Assembly (NCBI RefSeq): GCF_050589845.1
Contig: NZ_JBNGPA010000001.1
Coordinates: 62,001-126,000, forward strand
Reading direction: 5' to 3'
DNA length: 64,000 nt
DNA from: Carboxylicivirga agarovorans
GTDB lineage: Bacteria; Bacteroidota; Bacteroidia; Bacteroidales; Marinilabiliaceae
The number at the start of each line of letters is the position of its first letter. Position 1 is the first letter of the stretch. The notes beneath the pieces were generated by a model. That model was not told where the DNA came from. It worked only from the letters and a program-made list of their open reading frames with translations, and did no database searches. Below, one piece after another: positions 1 through 8,186 of the stretch. The position numbers and the translations under genes were made by a program.

Positions 1-1
1 C

Positions 2-484
2 CAGGTTGTGAACCATCTAATTAAAGAACTGGGTTACAAATCAATTATCATTGATGGTGCTGCCAGCCGGATAACCCCGGTTAACAGCATTCCCGATGCA
101 GGTTTCTATTACCTGGTTAACATAGACCATCGCAACCTAAAAAAAACAATAGAACAGATGCAGTTACTGTCTCTGTGCTCAAGGTTTGAAACACCTGATG
201 CTGACACTGATCATTTCAAGATAGACGGAGCTTTGACCGCATCAAAACTAAACAGCATCACAAGCGACTACAGCACCCTATTAATTAATGACTTAACATC
301 CGTTTTTATTAATTATACCCAACTTCAAAAACTAATGCAACATGTTGACATAAGGGTAAAAAACAAGCTGAATCTAAAAGGTTTTGTTGTCGTTTTGAAA
401 GACATAGAACAATCAGAGTTTGATCGTTTGATCACCAACAAAAGCATTGACGCCGAAATAATATATAACCCGTATGTGCATTAA
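2..484 (+). CDS. kamB: Lysine 5,6-aminomutase reactivase subunit KamB, C-terminal part (cut by window start)
   Basis: The frame is open to the first base of the window, so this is the 3' part of a longer gene; the GTG at position 8 is not a convincing start. The visible 161 residues form a mixed alpha/beta protein with no recognisable motif. I assign it from context: it overlaps the MutS-like kamC by 11 bases and lies directly upstream of kamD and kamE, where lysine-fermentation operons carry the small partner of the reactivase that restores damaged adenosylcobalamin aminomutase. The segment GYKSIIIDGAASR near its visible start resembles the strand after a nucleotide-binding loop, but the loop itself would lie outside the window. 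The product name rests on synteny and family memory. Confidence 0.6.
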   Translation, partial: QVVNHLIKELGYKSIIIDGAASRITPVNSIPDAGFYYLVNIDHRNLKKTIEQMQLLSLCSRFETPDADTDHFKIDGALTASKLNSITSDYSTLLINDLTSVFINYTQLQKLMQHVDIRVKNKLNLKGFVVVLKDIEQSEFDRLITNKSIDAEIIYNPYVH

Positions 485-2057
485 TAAAGTCATAGAATTC
501 ACTGATTTTTTGAGCTTTTACAAAAGGTATAAGCCCTTAACGCCATATGGAACGACTGAGAAAGACAGCAAGCCGTTTTTTGTAAGTACCAAAGATATTG
601 ATCGAATCCACAATATAACAGAGCAATTATCCGAATTTATAAAGCTTGATGAAAATAAGGTTTTAAAAATTGAGCATCATTTAAGTCGCATTGATCGCTT
701 AAACACTCTTGATAAATCTGATCTTGATACAGTAGACCTCCAGCTCATCAAAAAGTTTCTGATCCACTTTAAAGCTGTTGACAAACTACTATCCTCGTCC
801 ATCAAAAAAGTAATCGATCTTGAATTCAACTTGCAAGACCTGTGGGAGGCTCTTGTAATTAATAATGATCATGATGAATCATTTTACCTTTCATCGGCTT
901 ACAGTAAAGAACTAAAAGAACTTCGAGATCAAATTAATTTAGCTGATCAACAACTCAATACCATCCGCCAGGATGCTCTTATGACGATCAAAAAGAAGTA
1001 TCAGATCGATTTTAAAGGGCGTGAGTTCGTTTTGCTTGATAAAAAGCAGCTGGTTGAAATGGATGTCAATGAACTTATCCATGAATTTTACGACTCAACA
1101 CTGGTTAAAATAAAACCAGCCTTTGGCAAGCAGTATCTCGACAAACTTGTTGAGAAAGAACAACTACTCATTAAAGAAGCTAAAGCTGAGAAACAAGTAT
1201 TGACAGACCTATCCCATGAAGTTAAAAAGGCCAAAAACAAAATAATCGCTGCTGTTGAAGCTGTAAAAAATCTGGATGTACACTTGGCCAAGGCACGGCT
1301 GGCAATTGATCTGAAACTTCAGAAACCAGGCATCAAGGCAAAGAATATATCTGTTACAAATGGTCGCTATTACCCTCTTTGGGAAAAACACACAAACAAA
1401 GGATTAGGCTATACCCCATTAACAGTTTCATTCGCAAGTAATGCCATTTTATTGTCCGGCTCCAATATGGGTGGAAAAACAGTTTTATTTAAGACCCTGG
1501 CATTTTTGCAATTACTAACTCAAATGGGCTTTTATGTTCCTGCTGAGCATTATAACACGAGCTTATTTGAGCACATCCATATATTGGGAAATGAACTAAG
1601 TGACAGCGTTGAAGGTCTTAGTTCATTTGGGCAGGAAATCTATCAACTTACCCAGGCGCTTGATCATTCACAACAACGACTGGTTATTGTGGATGAATTA
1701 GCCAAAACAACCAACGCTACCGAAGCCAAAGCGATCTTATATGCAGTATTAAAATACGTGCAAAACAGTGAACAGATAACCGGCTTCTTTTCAACGCATT
1801 TTATTAATGTACCTGAAATCAGTGGTGTTTCAAAATACCGGATGAAGGGACTTGACAAGAAGGCATATGCGGCCCACTGTAGCCAACAGTCAGATGACCT
1901 GAATGAAAAGATCGGTCTTATCAACACTTTTATGCAGTACGAAATAACAGAGGATACAGACGTAATCAAATCTAACGATGCTCTGACCATTGCCGGAATG
2001 CTTGGATTAAATGAAGAGATATTAACGAATGCTAACAACTACCTGGAAAGAAATTAA
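474..2057 (+). CDS. kamC: MutS-like ATPase of the lysine aminomutase cluster (reactivase ATPase KamC)
   Basis: 527 residues. The C-terminal third is a MutS-type ATPase domain: Walker A GSNMGGKT around residues 330-337, Walker B RLVIVDEL around 400-407, and a following STHF switch. The N-terminal 300 residues are helical and charged (a predicted coiled segment around 210-270) and lack the mismatch-recognition domain of true MutS, so a repair role is unlikely. Proteins of this type sit in lysine-fermentation operons and are named as the ATPase that helps reactivate adenosylcobalamin-dependent lysine 5,6-aminomutase. The start overlaps the kamB end by 11 bases, and kamD begins 12 bases after the stop, which implies translational coupling. 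The ATPase family is clear; the reactivase role is from family knowledge and context. Confidence 0.82.
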   Translation: MCINKVIEFTDFLSFYKRYKPLTPYGTTEKDSKPFFVSTKDIDRIHNITEQLSEFIKLDENKVLKIEHHLSRIDRLNTLDKSDLDTVDLQLIKKFLIHFKAVDKLLSSSIKKVIDLEFNLQDLWEALVINNDHDESFYLSSAYSKELKELRDQINLADQQLNTIRQDALMTIKKKYQIDFKGREFVLLDKKQLVEMDVNELIHEFYDSTLVKIKPAFGKQYLDKLVEKEQLLIKEAKAEKQVLTDLSHEVKKAKNKIIAAVEAVKNLDVHLAKARLAIDLKLQKPGIKAKNISVTNGRYYPLWEKHTNKGLGYTPLTVSFASNAILLSGSNMGGKTVLFKTLAFLQLLTQMGFYVPAEHYNTSLFEHIHILGNELSDSVEGLSSFGQEIYQLTQALDHSQQRLVIVDELAKTTNATEAKAILYAVLKYVQNSEQITGFFSTHFINVPEISGVSKYRMKGLDKKAYAAHCSQQSDDLNEKIGLINTFMQYEITEDTDVIKSNDALTIAGMLGLNEEILTNANNYLERN

Positions 2058-2069
2058 AGACAAAATAAC

Positions 2070-3632
2070 ATGACAGAATCAAAACTAAATCTGGATAAAC
2101 AAAAAATCAGCAGAGCGCGCGAGCTGTCAAAAGACATTGCACGCCCTGTTAATGATTATATAGAGTTGCACACTACTGTTGCCATTGAACGAGCCACACT
2201 TCGCATGCTCGGAGCTGACGGTGTTACTGCTGATGATGTGCCAGTACCCAATGCCATAGTCAATGCATTAGGTGATAAAATTCAATATGGTGCGTCACTA
2301 TACTATGTCAATGCAATGGTTCGCAAAGGCCTGACTGCCGAGCAATTGAACGATGAAATTGCGAAGGGGCTCGACATCTCGACAATTGAGCTGACTGATA
2401 AAAAGGCGATTGAAGAAAAAGCCGGCGAATTGGTAGCCGCATTCTCACATCGTGTAAAAGGTAATGTAGCTTACCGCACATCTAAAGTAGCAGAATACAA
2501 AGAGAAGGAAAACTCACCCCTGCTCTATCTGATCGTTGCCACCGGTAATATTTACGAAGATGTAAAACAGGCACAGGCAGCCGCACGACAGGGTGCTGAT
2601 ATCATCGCTGTTATCCGTACGACCGGGCAGAGCCTGCTCGATTTTGTACCATATGGTGCCACAACTGAAGGATTTGGTGGAACCTATGCCACCCAGGAAA
2701 ACTTCAAAATTATGCGTAAGGCATTGGATGAAGTTGGTAATGAAACCGGCAAGTACATCCGTCTTGTCAACTACTGTTCTGGTTTGTGTATGCCCGAAAT
2801 AGCTGCTATGGGTGCATTGGAACGACTGGATATGATGTTAAATGATTCGATGTACGGTGTTCTTTTCCGCGACATTAACATGTACCGCACCTTTGTTGAC
2901 CAGAAATTTTCACGCATGATCAACGCCTTCGCAGAGATCGTAATAAATTCGGGCGAAGATAATTACCTGACTACTTCTGATGCCTATGAAAAAGCCTTTA
3001 CCGTAACTGCATCTCAGTTTATCAATGAGCAATTTGCATATGACTCCGGCCTACCTGCCAGGCTAATGGGCTTAGGTCATGCCTTTGAGATGAACCCTGA
3101 GATCGAGAACGGCTTCTTATATGAAATGGCACAAGCACAAATGGCACGTGAGATATTCCCTGAAGCTCCATTGAAATACATGCCTCCGACAAAATACATG
3201 ACCGGAGATGTATTTAAAGGTTACATCATGAATGCAATGTTTAATTTCATTGCCAAATCAACCAATCAGGGTATTTTACTTCTTGGCATGCTAACAGAAG
3301 CTATTCATACACCTTTTATGCAAGATCGCTTCCTGGCTGTTGAGAACGCCCGGTATATTCTTAATAACACAAAAGATTTTGCCAACGACATTGAATTCAA
3401 GAAAGGTGGTATTATGCAAACCCGTGCTCAAAGTGTGTTAGATGAAACCATTGAGTTCCTTGAGCAGATCAATGAAAAAGGTTTATTCGATTCCATAGAG
3501 CAAAAAATGTTTGCCGAAGTAAGTCGCCCTAAACATGGCGGTAAAGGCTTTGATGGCGTTTATGAGAAAGCAGCCGATTACTTCAACCCTGTTTACAGTT
3601 ATTTGGAAGTTGAACTAGGATTAAAAAAGTAA
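2070..3632 (+). CDS. kamD: Lysine 5,6-aminomutase alpha subunit
   Basis: 520 residues, the usual size for the large subunit of D-lysine 5,6-aminomutase. This subunit forms the TIM-barrel that holds pyridoxal phosphate and the adenosyl group of cobalamin during the 1,2-amino shift of D-lysine (or beta-lysine) to 2,5- (or 3,5-) diaminohexanoate in lysine fermentation. The internal stretch YGATTEGFGGTYATQENF and the region GLPARLMGLGHAFEMNP are typical of the family. It lies between kamC and kamE with a 4-base gap to the kamE ATG, so the alpha and beta subunits should be made together. The reaction is cytoplasmic and needs cobalamin; no cobalamin riboswitch is visible in the part of the operon inside the window. 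Confidence 0.95.
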   Translation: MTESKLNLDKQKISRARELSKDIARPVNDYIELHTTVAIERATLRMLGADGVTADDVPVPNAIVNALGDKIQYGASLYYVNAMVRKGLTAEQLNDEIAKGLDISTIELTDKKAIEEKAGELVAAFSHRVKGNVAYRTSKVAEYKEKENSPLLYLIVATGNIYEDVKQAQAAARQGADIIAVIRTTGQSLLDFVPYGATTEGFGGTYATQENFKIMRKALDEVGNETGKYIRLVNYCSGLCMPEIAAMGALERLDMMLNDSMYGVLFRDINMYRTFVDQKFSRMINAFAEIVINSGEDNYLTTSDAYEKAFTVTASQFINEQFAYDSGLPARLMGLGHAFEMNPEIENGFLYEMAQAQMAREIFPEAPLKYMPPTKYMTGDVFKGYIMNAMFNFIAKSTNQGILLLGMLTEAIHTPFMQDRFLAVENARYILNNTKDFANDIEFKKGGIMQTRAQSVLDETIEFLEQINEKGLFDSIEQKMFAEVSRPKHGGKGFDGVYEKAADYFNPVYSYLEVELGLKK

Positions 3633-3636
3633 AGTG

Positions 3637-4371
3637 ATGGAAAATATGATACGCCCATATGGCGATACAATGAATGATGGTGCAGTACAGCTGTCATTTA
3701 CTCTTCCGGTAGCACATTCAGCCAAGGCTGACGAAGCTGCCAAGCAATATGCACATAAATTAGGTTTCCAGGAAGTGGAAGTTGTTCACTCTAATCCTCT
3801 TTCTGAGAACTTCTCGTTTTTTGTTGTTTATGGTAAGTCGCAACTACAACTTGATTATGATAAAATTGAAGTGGAAGCTGTAGAGAAGTCTATGGACTTT
3901 TACGAAGTAAACAATTACATTAAAGAACACATTAAGCGAAAAGTTGTGGTTGTTGGTGCATGTACCGGTACTGATGCACATACTGTGGGAATTGATGCCA
4001 TTATGAACATGAAAGGCTTTGACCAGCACTACGGCCTGGAGCGCTATCCAATGATGGAAGCCCATAACCTGGGTGCACAGATCCCTAATGAGGAATTGAT
4101 CAAAAAAGCCGTTGAATTAAACGCTGATGCCATACTTGTATCCCAGGTAGTAACTCAAAAGGAAGTGCATATTCAGAATATGACAGACCTGATTGAGCTA
4201 TTAGAGGCAGAAGGCTTGCGATCCAAATTAATTGTTTGCGCAGGTGGTCCTCGCATTAGCAATAAACTGGCGCTCGAATTAGGGTATGATGTTGGTTTTG
4301 GGCGTGGCACCTACCCTGAAAATGTAGGTTCGTTTATTGTTGAAAAAATGGTTGAAAGACAAAATTCATAA
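3637..4371 (+). CDS. kamE: Lysine 5,6-aminomutase beta subunit (cobalamin-binding)
   Basis: 244 residues from the ATG at 3637; a GTG directly before it (3634) is also in frame. The protein has an N-terminal dimerisation part and a C-terminal Rossmann-like B12 domain with the base-off motif D-x-H-x-x-G at D113, H115 and G118. Lys126 lies 11 residues after the His, matching the spacing between the cobalt-ligand His and the PLP-binding Lys of the Clostridium sticklandii enzyme as I recall it, so it is the likely internal aldimine lysine. A second typical segment, CAGGPRISNK, follows at about residue 204. It pairs with KamD directly upstream. After the stop there is a 150-base gap before the thiolase. 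Confidence 0.95.
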   Translation: MENMIRPYGDTMNDGAVQLSFTLPVAHSAKADEAAKQYAHKLGFQEVEVVHSNPLSENFSFFVVYGKSQLQLDYDKIEVEAVEKSMDFYEVNNYIKEHIKRKVVVVGACTGTDAHTVGIDAIMNMKGFDQHYGLERYPMMEAHNLGAQIPNEELIKKAVELNADAILVSQVVTQKEVHIQNMTDLIELLEAEGLRSKLIVCAGGPRISNKLALELGYDVGFGRGTYPENVGSFIVEKMVERQNS

Positions 4372-4525
4372 TAAAGTACACTGTGCCCGGCGCTGGCGCC
4401 GATTTACAGACTGTGCTTTTCAATATATTAGATGGCACGGATGACAAATCCTCGCCAGCTATGAATGAAACAAAGTAATCAAACTTCGGAATCCGGACTT
4501 CGGACTCTGAACTAAAATATTAATC
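4372..4525. other. Gap between kamE and thiolase with GC palindrome and repeated ACTTCGG
   Basis: This 154-base gap holds a short GC-rich palindrome (CGGCGCTGGCGCCG near 4389-4402) and two copies of ACTTCGG 14 bases apart (about 4484-4505). No stem followed by a T-run is visible, so transcription may continue from kamE into the thiolase gene. I see no clear promoter. Confidence 0.35.
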
Positions 4526-5707
4526 ATGAAAGAAATTTATATTGTTGATGCTGCCCGAACTGCAGTTGGAAATTTTGGCGGAACCTTATCAACTATATCT
4601 CCGGCTCAAATGGGTTCAACCGTCGTTAAGTCATTATTGGAGCGCAACAACCTAAATGGCTCAGAGGTTGATGAGGTATTAATGGGTAGTGTGTTACAAG
4701 CCGGCCATGGCCAGAATGTAGCGCGTCAGATAGCCATGGGAGCAGGTATTCCAAAGGAAAAAACAGCCATGACCCTTAACATGGTTTGTGGTTCAGGTTT
4801 ACGCACAGTTGCAGCTGCTGCTCAGGCCATTAAAGCTGGCGATGCCGAATTAATTATAGCTGGTGGTGCTGAAAACATGTCACAGGCTCCATATATTTTA
4901 CCTAAGGCTCGTACCGGATATCGCATGGGCGATGGTACACTGGTTGATACAATGGTATACGATGGCCTGACTGATATTTTCAATAACTATCACATGGGTA
5001 TTACCGCTGAAAACCTGGCTGATAAATACAACCTGACTCGCGAAGAGCAGGATGCTTTTGCGGCAGAATCACAAAATAAAGCGGAAAAAGCTATCAATGA
5101 AGGTCGTTTCGAAGATGAGATCGTGCCTGTTGAGATACCGCAACGCAAAAAAGACCCGATCATTTTCAAGCAAGATGAATTTGTACGCTTTGGCGTAACA
5201 GCCGATTCGCTGGCTAAGCTTCGACCTGCCTTTAAAAAAGATGGAACGGTTACTGCAGCCAATGCTTCGGGTATTAATGATGGTGCTGCTGCTGTTATTG
5301 TTGCCAGCAAAGAGGCTGTTGAAAAATACGGATTAAAGCCTATGGCTAAAATTGTGTCATATGCATGGCATGGCACCGAGCCATCTATTATGGGAATTGG
5401 CCCTGTTGAGGCTGTTCGTAAAACATTGAATAAAGCAGGCTGGAAGAAAGAAGAATTGGAACTTATTGAGGCCAATGAAGCATTTGCAGCTCAATCATTA
5501 TCTGTAATGAAAGAGTTGGAACTTAACCCTGATATTACCAATGTTAATGGAGGAGCCATAGCCATCGGCCACCCTATTGGTGCCAGCGGAACACGCATCT
5601 TAACCACACTGGTTCACGAAATGAAGAAACGTGAAGTTAGCAAAGGCCTGGCTACCTTGTGTATTGGAGGTGGTATGGGTATTGCCATGTGTATTGAAAG
5701 AGTTTAA
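4526..5707 (+). CDS. atoB: Acetyl-CoA C-acetyltransferase (thiolase)
   Basis: 393 residues, full length for a biosynthetic-type thiolase. The acyl-accepting Cys is in NMVCGSGLRTV (about residue 88), the active-site His in NGGAIAIGHPIGASG (about 350), and the second catalytic Cys in LCIGGGMGIA (about 378). The enzyme interconverts two acetyl-CoA and acetoacetyl-CoA. After the lysine aminomutase genes this fits the last step of lysine fermentation, where acetoacetyl-CoA is split to acetyl-CoA or fed to butyrate. A strong terminator follows at 5816, so this is probably the final gene of the operon. Related thiolases act on longer 3-ketoacyl-CoAs, so exact chain-length preference cannot be read from the sequence. 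Confidence 0.9.
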   Translation: MKEIYIVDAARTAVGNFGGTLSTISPAQMGSTVVKSLLERNNLNGSEVDEVLMGSVLQAGHGQNVARQIAMGAGIPKEKTAMTLNMVCGSGLRTVAAAAQAIKAGDAELIIAGGAENMSQAPYILPKARTGYRMGDGTLVDTMVYDGLTDIFNNYHMGITAENLADKYNLTREEQDAFAAESQNKAEKAINEGRFEDEIVPVEIPQRKKDPIIFKQDEFVRFGVTADSLAKLRPAFKKDGTVTAANASGINDGAAAVIVASKEAVEKYGLKPMAKIVSYAWHGTEPSIMGIGPVEAVRKTLNKAGWKKEELELIEANEAFAAQSLSVMKELELNPDITNVNGGAIAIGHPIGASGTRILTTLVHEMKKREVSKGLATLCIGGGMGIAMCIERV

Positions 5708-5815
5708 TGGATGTATACGTACCTGTTCATATCAATGAACAAACACACAGTTTGAACCCTTGTTATTTTAGAAGTTTATTGTCCTATTTATAAACTTTAA
5801 CCTTTAGTCTATTTG

Positions 5816-5849
5816 AAGGGCTCGCCAATATCAGGCGGGCTCTTTTATT
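5816..5849 (+). terminator. Rho-independent terminator after the thiolase
   Basis: An 11-base-pair stem with three G-U pairs (AAGGGCTCGCC against GGCGGGCTCTT), loop AATATCA, then TTTTATTTTTAT. It closes the lysine-fermentation operon. Confidence 0.85.
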
Positions 5850-6183
5850 TTTATAAATGATCAATGCTGATGTATTTAGCATTTTAATAGTTCAACTCCT
5901 CATCTTATTAACTTTTCAACAGGTTAAAAGGTTAACGGCTAAATAAAAGGAACAGTTAATCAATTCGACAAATAGACTAACAAGCAATTTCACAAGGGAT
6001 GAAACAAGTACTATCGGGTATTCGCGCGTTTAGTTATTAAGAACTCCCATTCTGCGGTGAACGAGCAAGGCATTCTCCCTCATCTCAATCGTTAATAAAA
6101 ATTAAACATGATAATGGTTGTTGTATGCCGAAAGGTGTATTGGTTATTTTGCGGGTCGGCAAACAAGTAAAAGTAAATCAAAA
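5850..6183. other. Intergenic region upstream of the M28 peptidase
   Basis: 334 bases without a supportable gene. An in-frame extension of the peptidase reaches back to 6118, but it lacks a signal-peptide-like start, so I treat it as leader. No clear hairpin or repeat was seen. A promoter for the peptidase gene must lie here; TTATTTTGC near 6146-6154 is the best, imperfect, match to a Bacteroidota -7 box. Confidence 0.3.
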
Positions 6184-7443
6184 ATGAAACAACTATTTAG
6201 CGGAGCAGTTATGCTCCTGATCTGTTGTGCCTGTATGCAGGCGCAAAACATGAAACGTGTAAAAAAAGTGGTTGAAGAGCTTAGCTCACCAGCTTATTAT
6301 GGAAGGGGATACACCAATAAAGGTGATAGCCTGGCTGCAGATTACATTGCGCATCAACTCAAAAAGACAGGCGTAAAACCAATAGGCAGTTCGTACTTCC
6401 AGCGATTTAACATGAGTATTAATAATTACATTGGTAATCCATCACTGGAAATTGGTCAACGGCAATTGGTCAATGGAATGGACTGGGTGGCCTACCCTAC
6501 TTCTCCTACCATTCAGGGAAGCTTCCCCCTAATTTGGATAACCAACGACATGCTGACAAACAAAAGTCAACTTAAAAGTTTGCTGGCTGAAGATCTGAAG
6601 AACAGCTTCATTTGCTTTGATTCAACTGTTATTAACAACGCTGAACTGTATTATTTTGCACGCAATCTTTTTACCACCTTACCATTCATGGTCAGAGGAG
6701 TCATTGACCGCGTTGAAACACCCAAATATTCGGCACGCCGTTATGTAAATGAATACGGGACCATCCGTGTAAAAAAGGATTTTGTCACACCTGATGATAA
6801 GTTCATTGACATTGATCTGGTAAGTGATTTTAATACAGACTATCAAACACAGAATGTCAGTGGTCTAATAAAAGGAAAAACTGACACCTGCATAGCCCTG
6901 ATAGGGCACTATGACCATATGGGTATGTTTGGTGAAGCCATGTATGGCGGAGCTAATGACAATGCAAGTGGCGTGGGGATGATGCTTGAGCTGGCAGATT
7001 ATTTCATGAAAAAACAACCCCATTACAGCATCCAGTTTATCTTCTTCGCCGCCGAAGAAGCCAGTTTCTATGGCTCTGAATATTACGTGGCCAATCCGGT
7101 GTATCCGTTAGACAAAACAAAGCTGGTTATTAACTTTGATATGGTGGCAACGGGGACCCAATGGACAGAATTGATCCATGCTAATCTTTATCCGGATATT
7201 AAAAGGCAGTTGATGACTATTAATAACTCAAAGAGCTATATTGATCATCTGAAACCAACCGGCTATGAAGACACGTCTGATCATTATCATTTTCATGATG
7301 CAGGTATTCGGGCTCTTTTCTTCTGGACAGCCGGAGGCAACGACAATTACCACGAACCATCTGACACTGCCGACAAGCTAGAATATCCGGTGTTTGAGGG
7401 AATATACCAGCTGGTTATTGACTTTATTGAAGAGTACCATTGA
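6184..7443 (+). CDS. Exported M28-family metallopeptidase
   Basis: 419 residues from the ATG at 6184, chosen because it opens a normal signal peptide (KQLFSGAVMLLICCACMQAQ); the upstream in-frame ATG at 6118 would bury it. The catalytic domain carries the M28 di-zinc ligands: IGHYDHMG (His, Asp), GGANDNASG (Asp), FFAAEEASFYGSEYY (catalytic Glu and ligand Glu), INFDMVATG (Asp) and the C-terminal NDNYHEPSDT (His). About 200 residues separate the signal peptide from the first zinc ligand, possibly a PA-like insert. It is probably an aminopeptidase in the periplasm or on the outer membrane. Cysteines at the end of the hydrophobic stretch do not make a good lipobox. The neighbours do not narrow its substrate. 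Confidence 0.85.
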   Translation: MKQLFSGAVMLLICCACMQAQNMKRVKKVVEELSSPAYYGRGYTNKGDSLAADYIAHQLKKTGVKPIGSSYFQRFNMSINNYIGNPSLEIGQRQLVNGMDWVAYPTSPTIQGSFPLIWITNDMLTNKSQLKSLLAEDLKNSFICFDSTVINNAELYYFARNLFTTLPFMVRGVIDRVETPKYSARRYVNEYGTIRVKKDFVTPDDKFIDIDLVSDFNTDYQTQNVSGLIKGKTDTCIALIGHYDHMGMFGEAMYGGANDNASGVGMMLELADYFMKKQPHYSIQFIFFAAEEASFYGSEYYVANPVYPLDKTKLVINFDMVATGTQWTELIHANLYPDIKRQLMTINNSKSYIDHLKPTGYEDTSDHYHFHDAGIRALFFWTAGGNDNYHEPSDTADKLEYPVFEGIYQLVIDFIEEYH

Positions 7444-7471
7444 TCTGTAATCACCGCCATGTCCCGTTAAC

Positions 7472-7513
7472 TCATCTGATGACTAACAAAGTTCATCTTT
7501 AGTCATCGGATGA
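7472..7513. repeat. 15-bp inverted repeat next to the 11-bp array
   Basis: TCATCTGATGACTAA (7472-7486) pairs with TTAGTCATCGGATGA (7499-7513), 14 of 15 bases matching and one G-U possible. A shorter alternative pairing, GTTCATC with GATGAAC (7491-7497 and 7509-7515), overlaps it. No T-run follows, so it is not a standard terminator. It lies 29 bases after the M28 stop and 32 bases before the tandem array. Confidence 0.6.
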
Positions 7514-7545
7514 ACCAGCATTCGATTTTACGATTCTAATATGAA

Positions 7546-7611
7546 GTTCGTTCGATGTTCGTTCAATGTTCGTTCAATGTTCGTTCAATGTTCGTTCAAT
7601 GTTCGTTCGAT
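7546..7611. repeat. Tandem array, six copies of an 11-bp unit
   Basis: Six head-to-tail copies of GTTCGTTCRAT with no spacer. The first and last copies read GTTCGTTCGAT and the four inner ones GTTCGTTCAAT. It lies in the convergent gap between the M28 peptidase and the PurF-like gene. Eleven bases is close to one helical turn, so every unit presents the same DNA face. Confidence 0.9.
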
Positions 7612-7943
7612 TATAATTGAATAAACATTGAAGATAATATGAGCAATTAATGGTTTAATTATGAAGCCATATACAAGTTAATCAATTAATGCTTCCTCCC
7701 TTATCCTTGATGAATTTTCCCGTCGTGATGAAAGAACCTGGTGTAATTACTGAACCTGGCGATCGCTTATCCCGGCTCAGAGGGGAGACAGACCATCGTT
7801 AGTTGTGAATTGTATAAAATCAATCCCGAAGGAATTAATCCGTGTCATCCGTTTACCCGATATCATCAGGCATGGTATTATAATAACCTGAATTCGACAG
7901 AGCGCATCTAATTCCAATGCATTTAATCCACGATTTCATCCAT
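7612..7943. other. Intergenic stretch, nothing recognised
   Basis: About 330 bases between the tandem array and the first minus-strand hairpin, with stop codons in all frames at short distance. I see no gene, terminator or clear promoter here. Confidence 0.4.
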
Positions 7944-7948
7944 AAAAA

Positions 7949-7983
7949 AAATGGGATCTAAACCGTTGCCTAGAATCCCATTT
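7949..7983 (-). terminator. Hairpin with minus-strand T-run; possible second terminator or orphan leader
   Basis: AAATGGGAT (7949-7957) pairs with ATCCCATTT (7975-7983). On the minus strand it is followed by a run of T (7944-7950), so it could be a back-up terminator for the amidotransferase transcript. On the plus strand it is followed by ACTAACCTAACCCAAATCT and an ATG (8003) opening a 26-codon frame, which looks like the leader of a gene whose body is missing. Confidence 0.5.
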
Positions 7984-8121
7984 ACTAACCTAACCCAAAT
8001 CTATGAAAAAAATCTATCGACATAATTGCAAGTCTTGTACCAAAAGTCCTTTATATATGTTATTGAAAACTAATAAAGGTTAATTAATCTACATATTTAC
8101 ATTCATGAATGTGTTATATAA

Positions 8122-8168
8122 AAAAAACGCCCCTCAGCCATTTTTGTTCAATGCCGGGGGCGTTTATT
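8122..8168 (-). terminator. Terminator of the PurF-like gene
   Basis: AAACGCCCC (8125-8133) pairs with GGGGCGTTT (8157-8165). Read on the minus strand the stem ends in seven T. It starts about 20 bases after the stop codon of the amidotransferase gene. Confidence 0.85.
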
Positions 8169-8186
8169 ATTTCTTAGCTACGGTGC

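Noticed and set aside
474..2057. kamC as a DNA mismatch repair MutS
   Set aside because: It lacks the mismatch-binding N-terminal domain and lies inside the lysine aminomutase operon.
4389..4402. GC palindrome after kamE as terminator
   Set aside because: It is short and has no following T-run.
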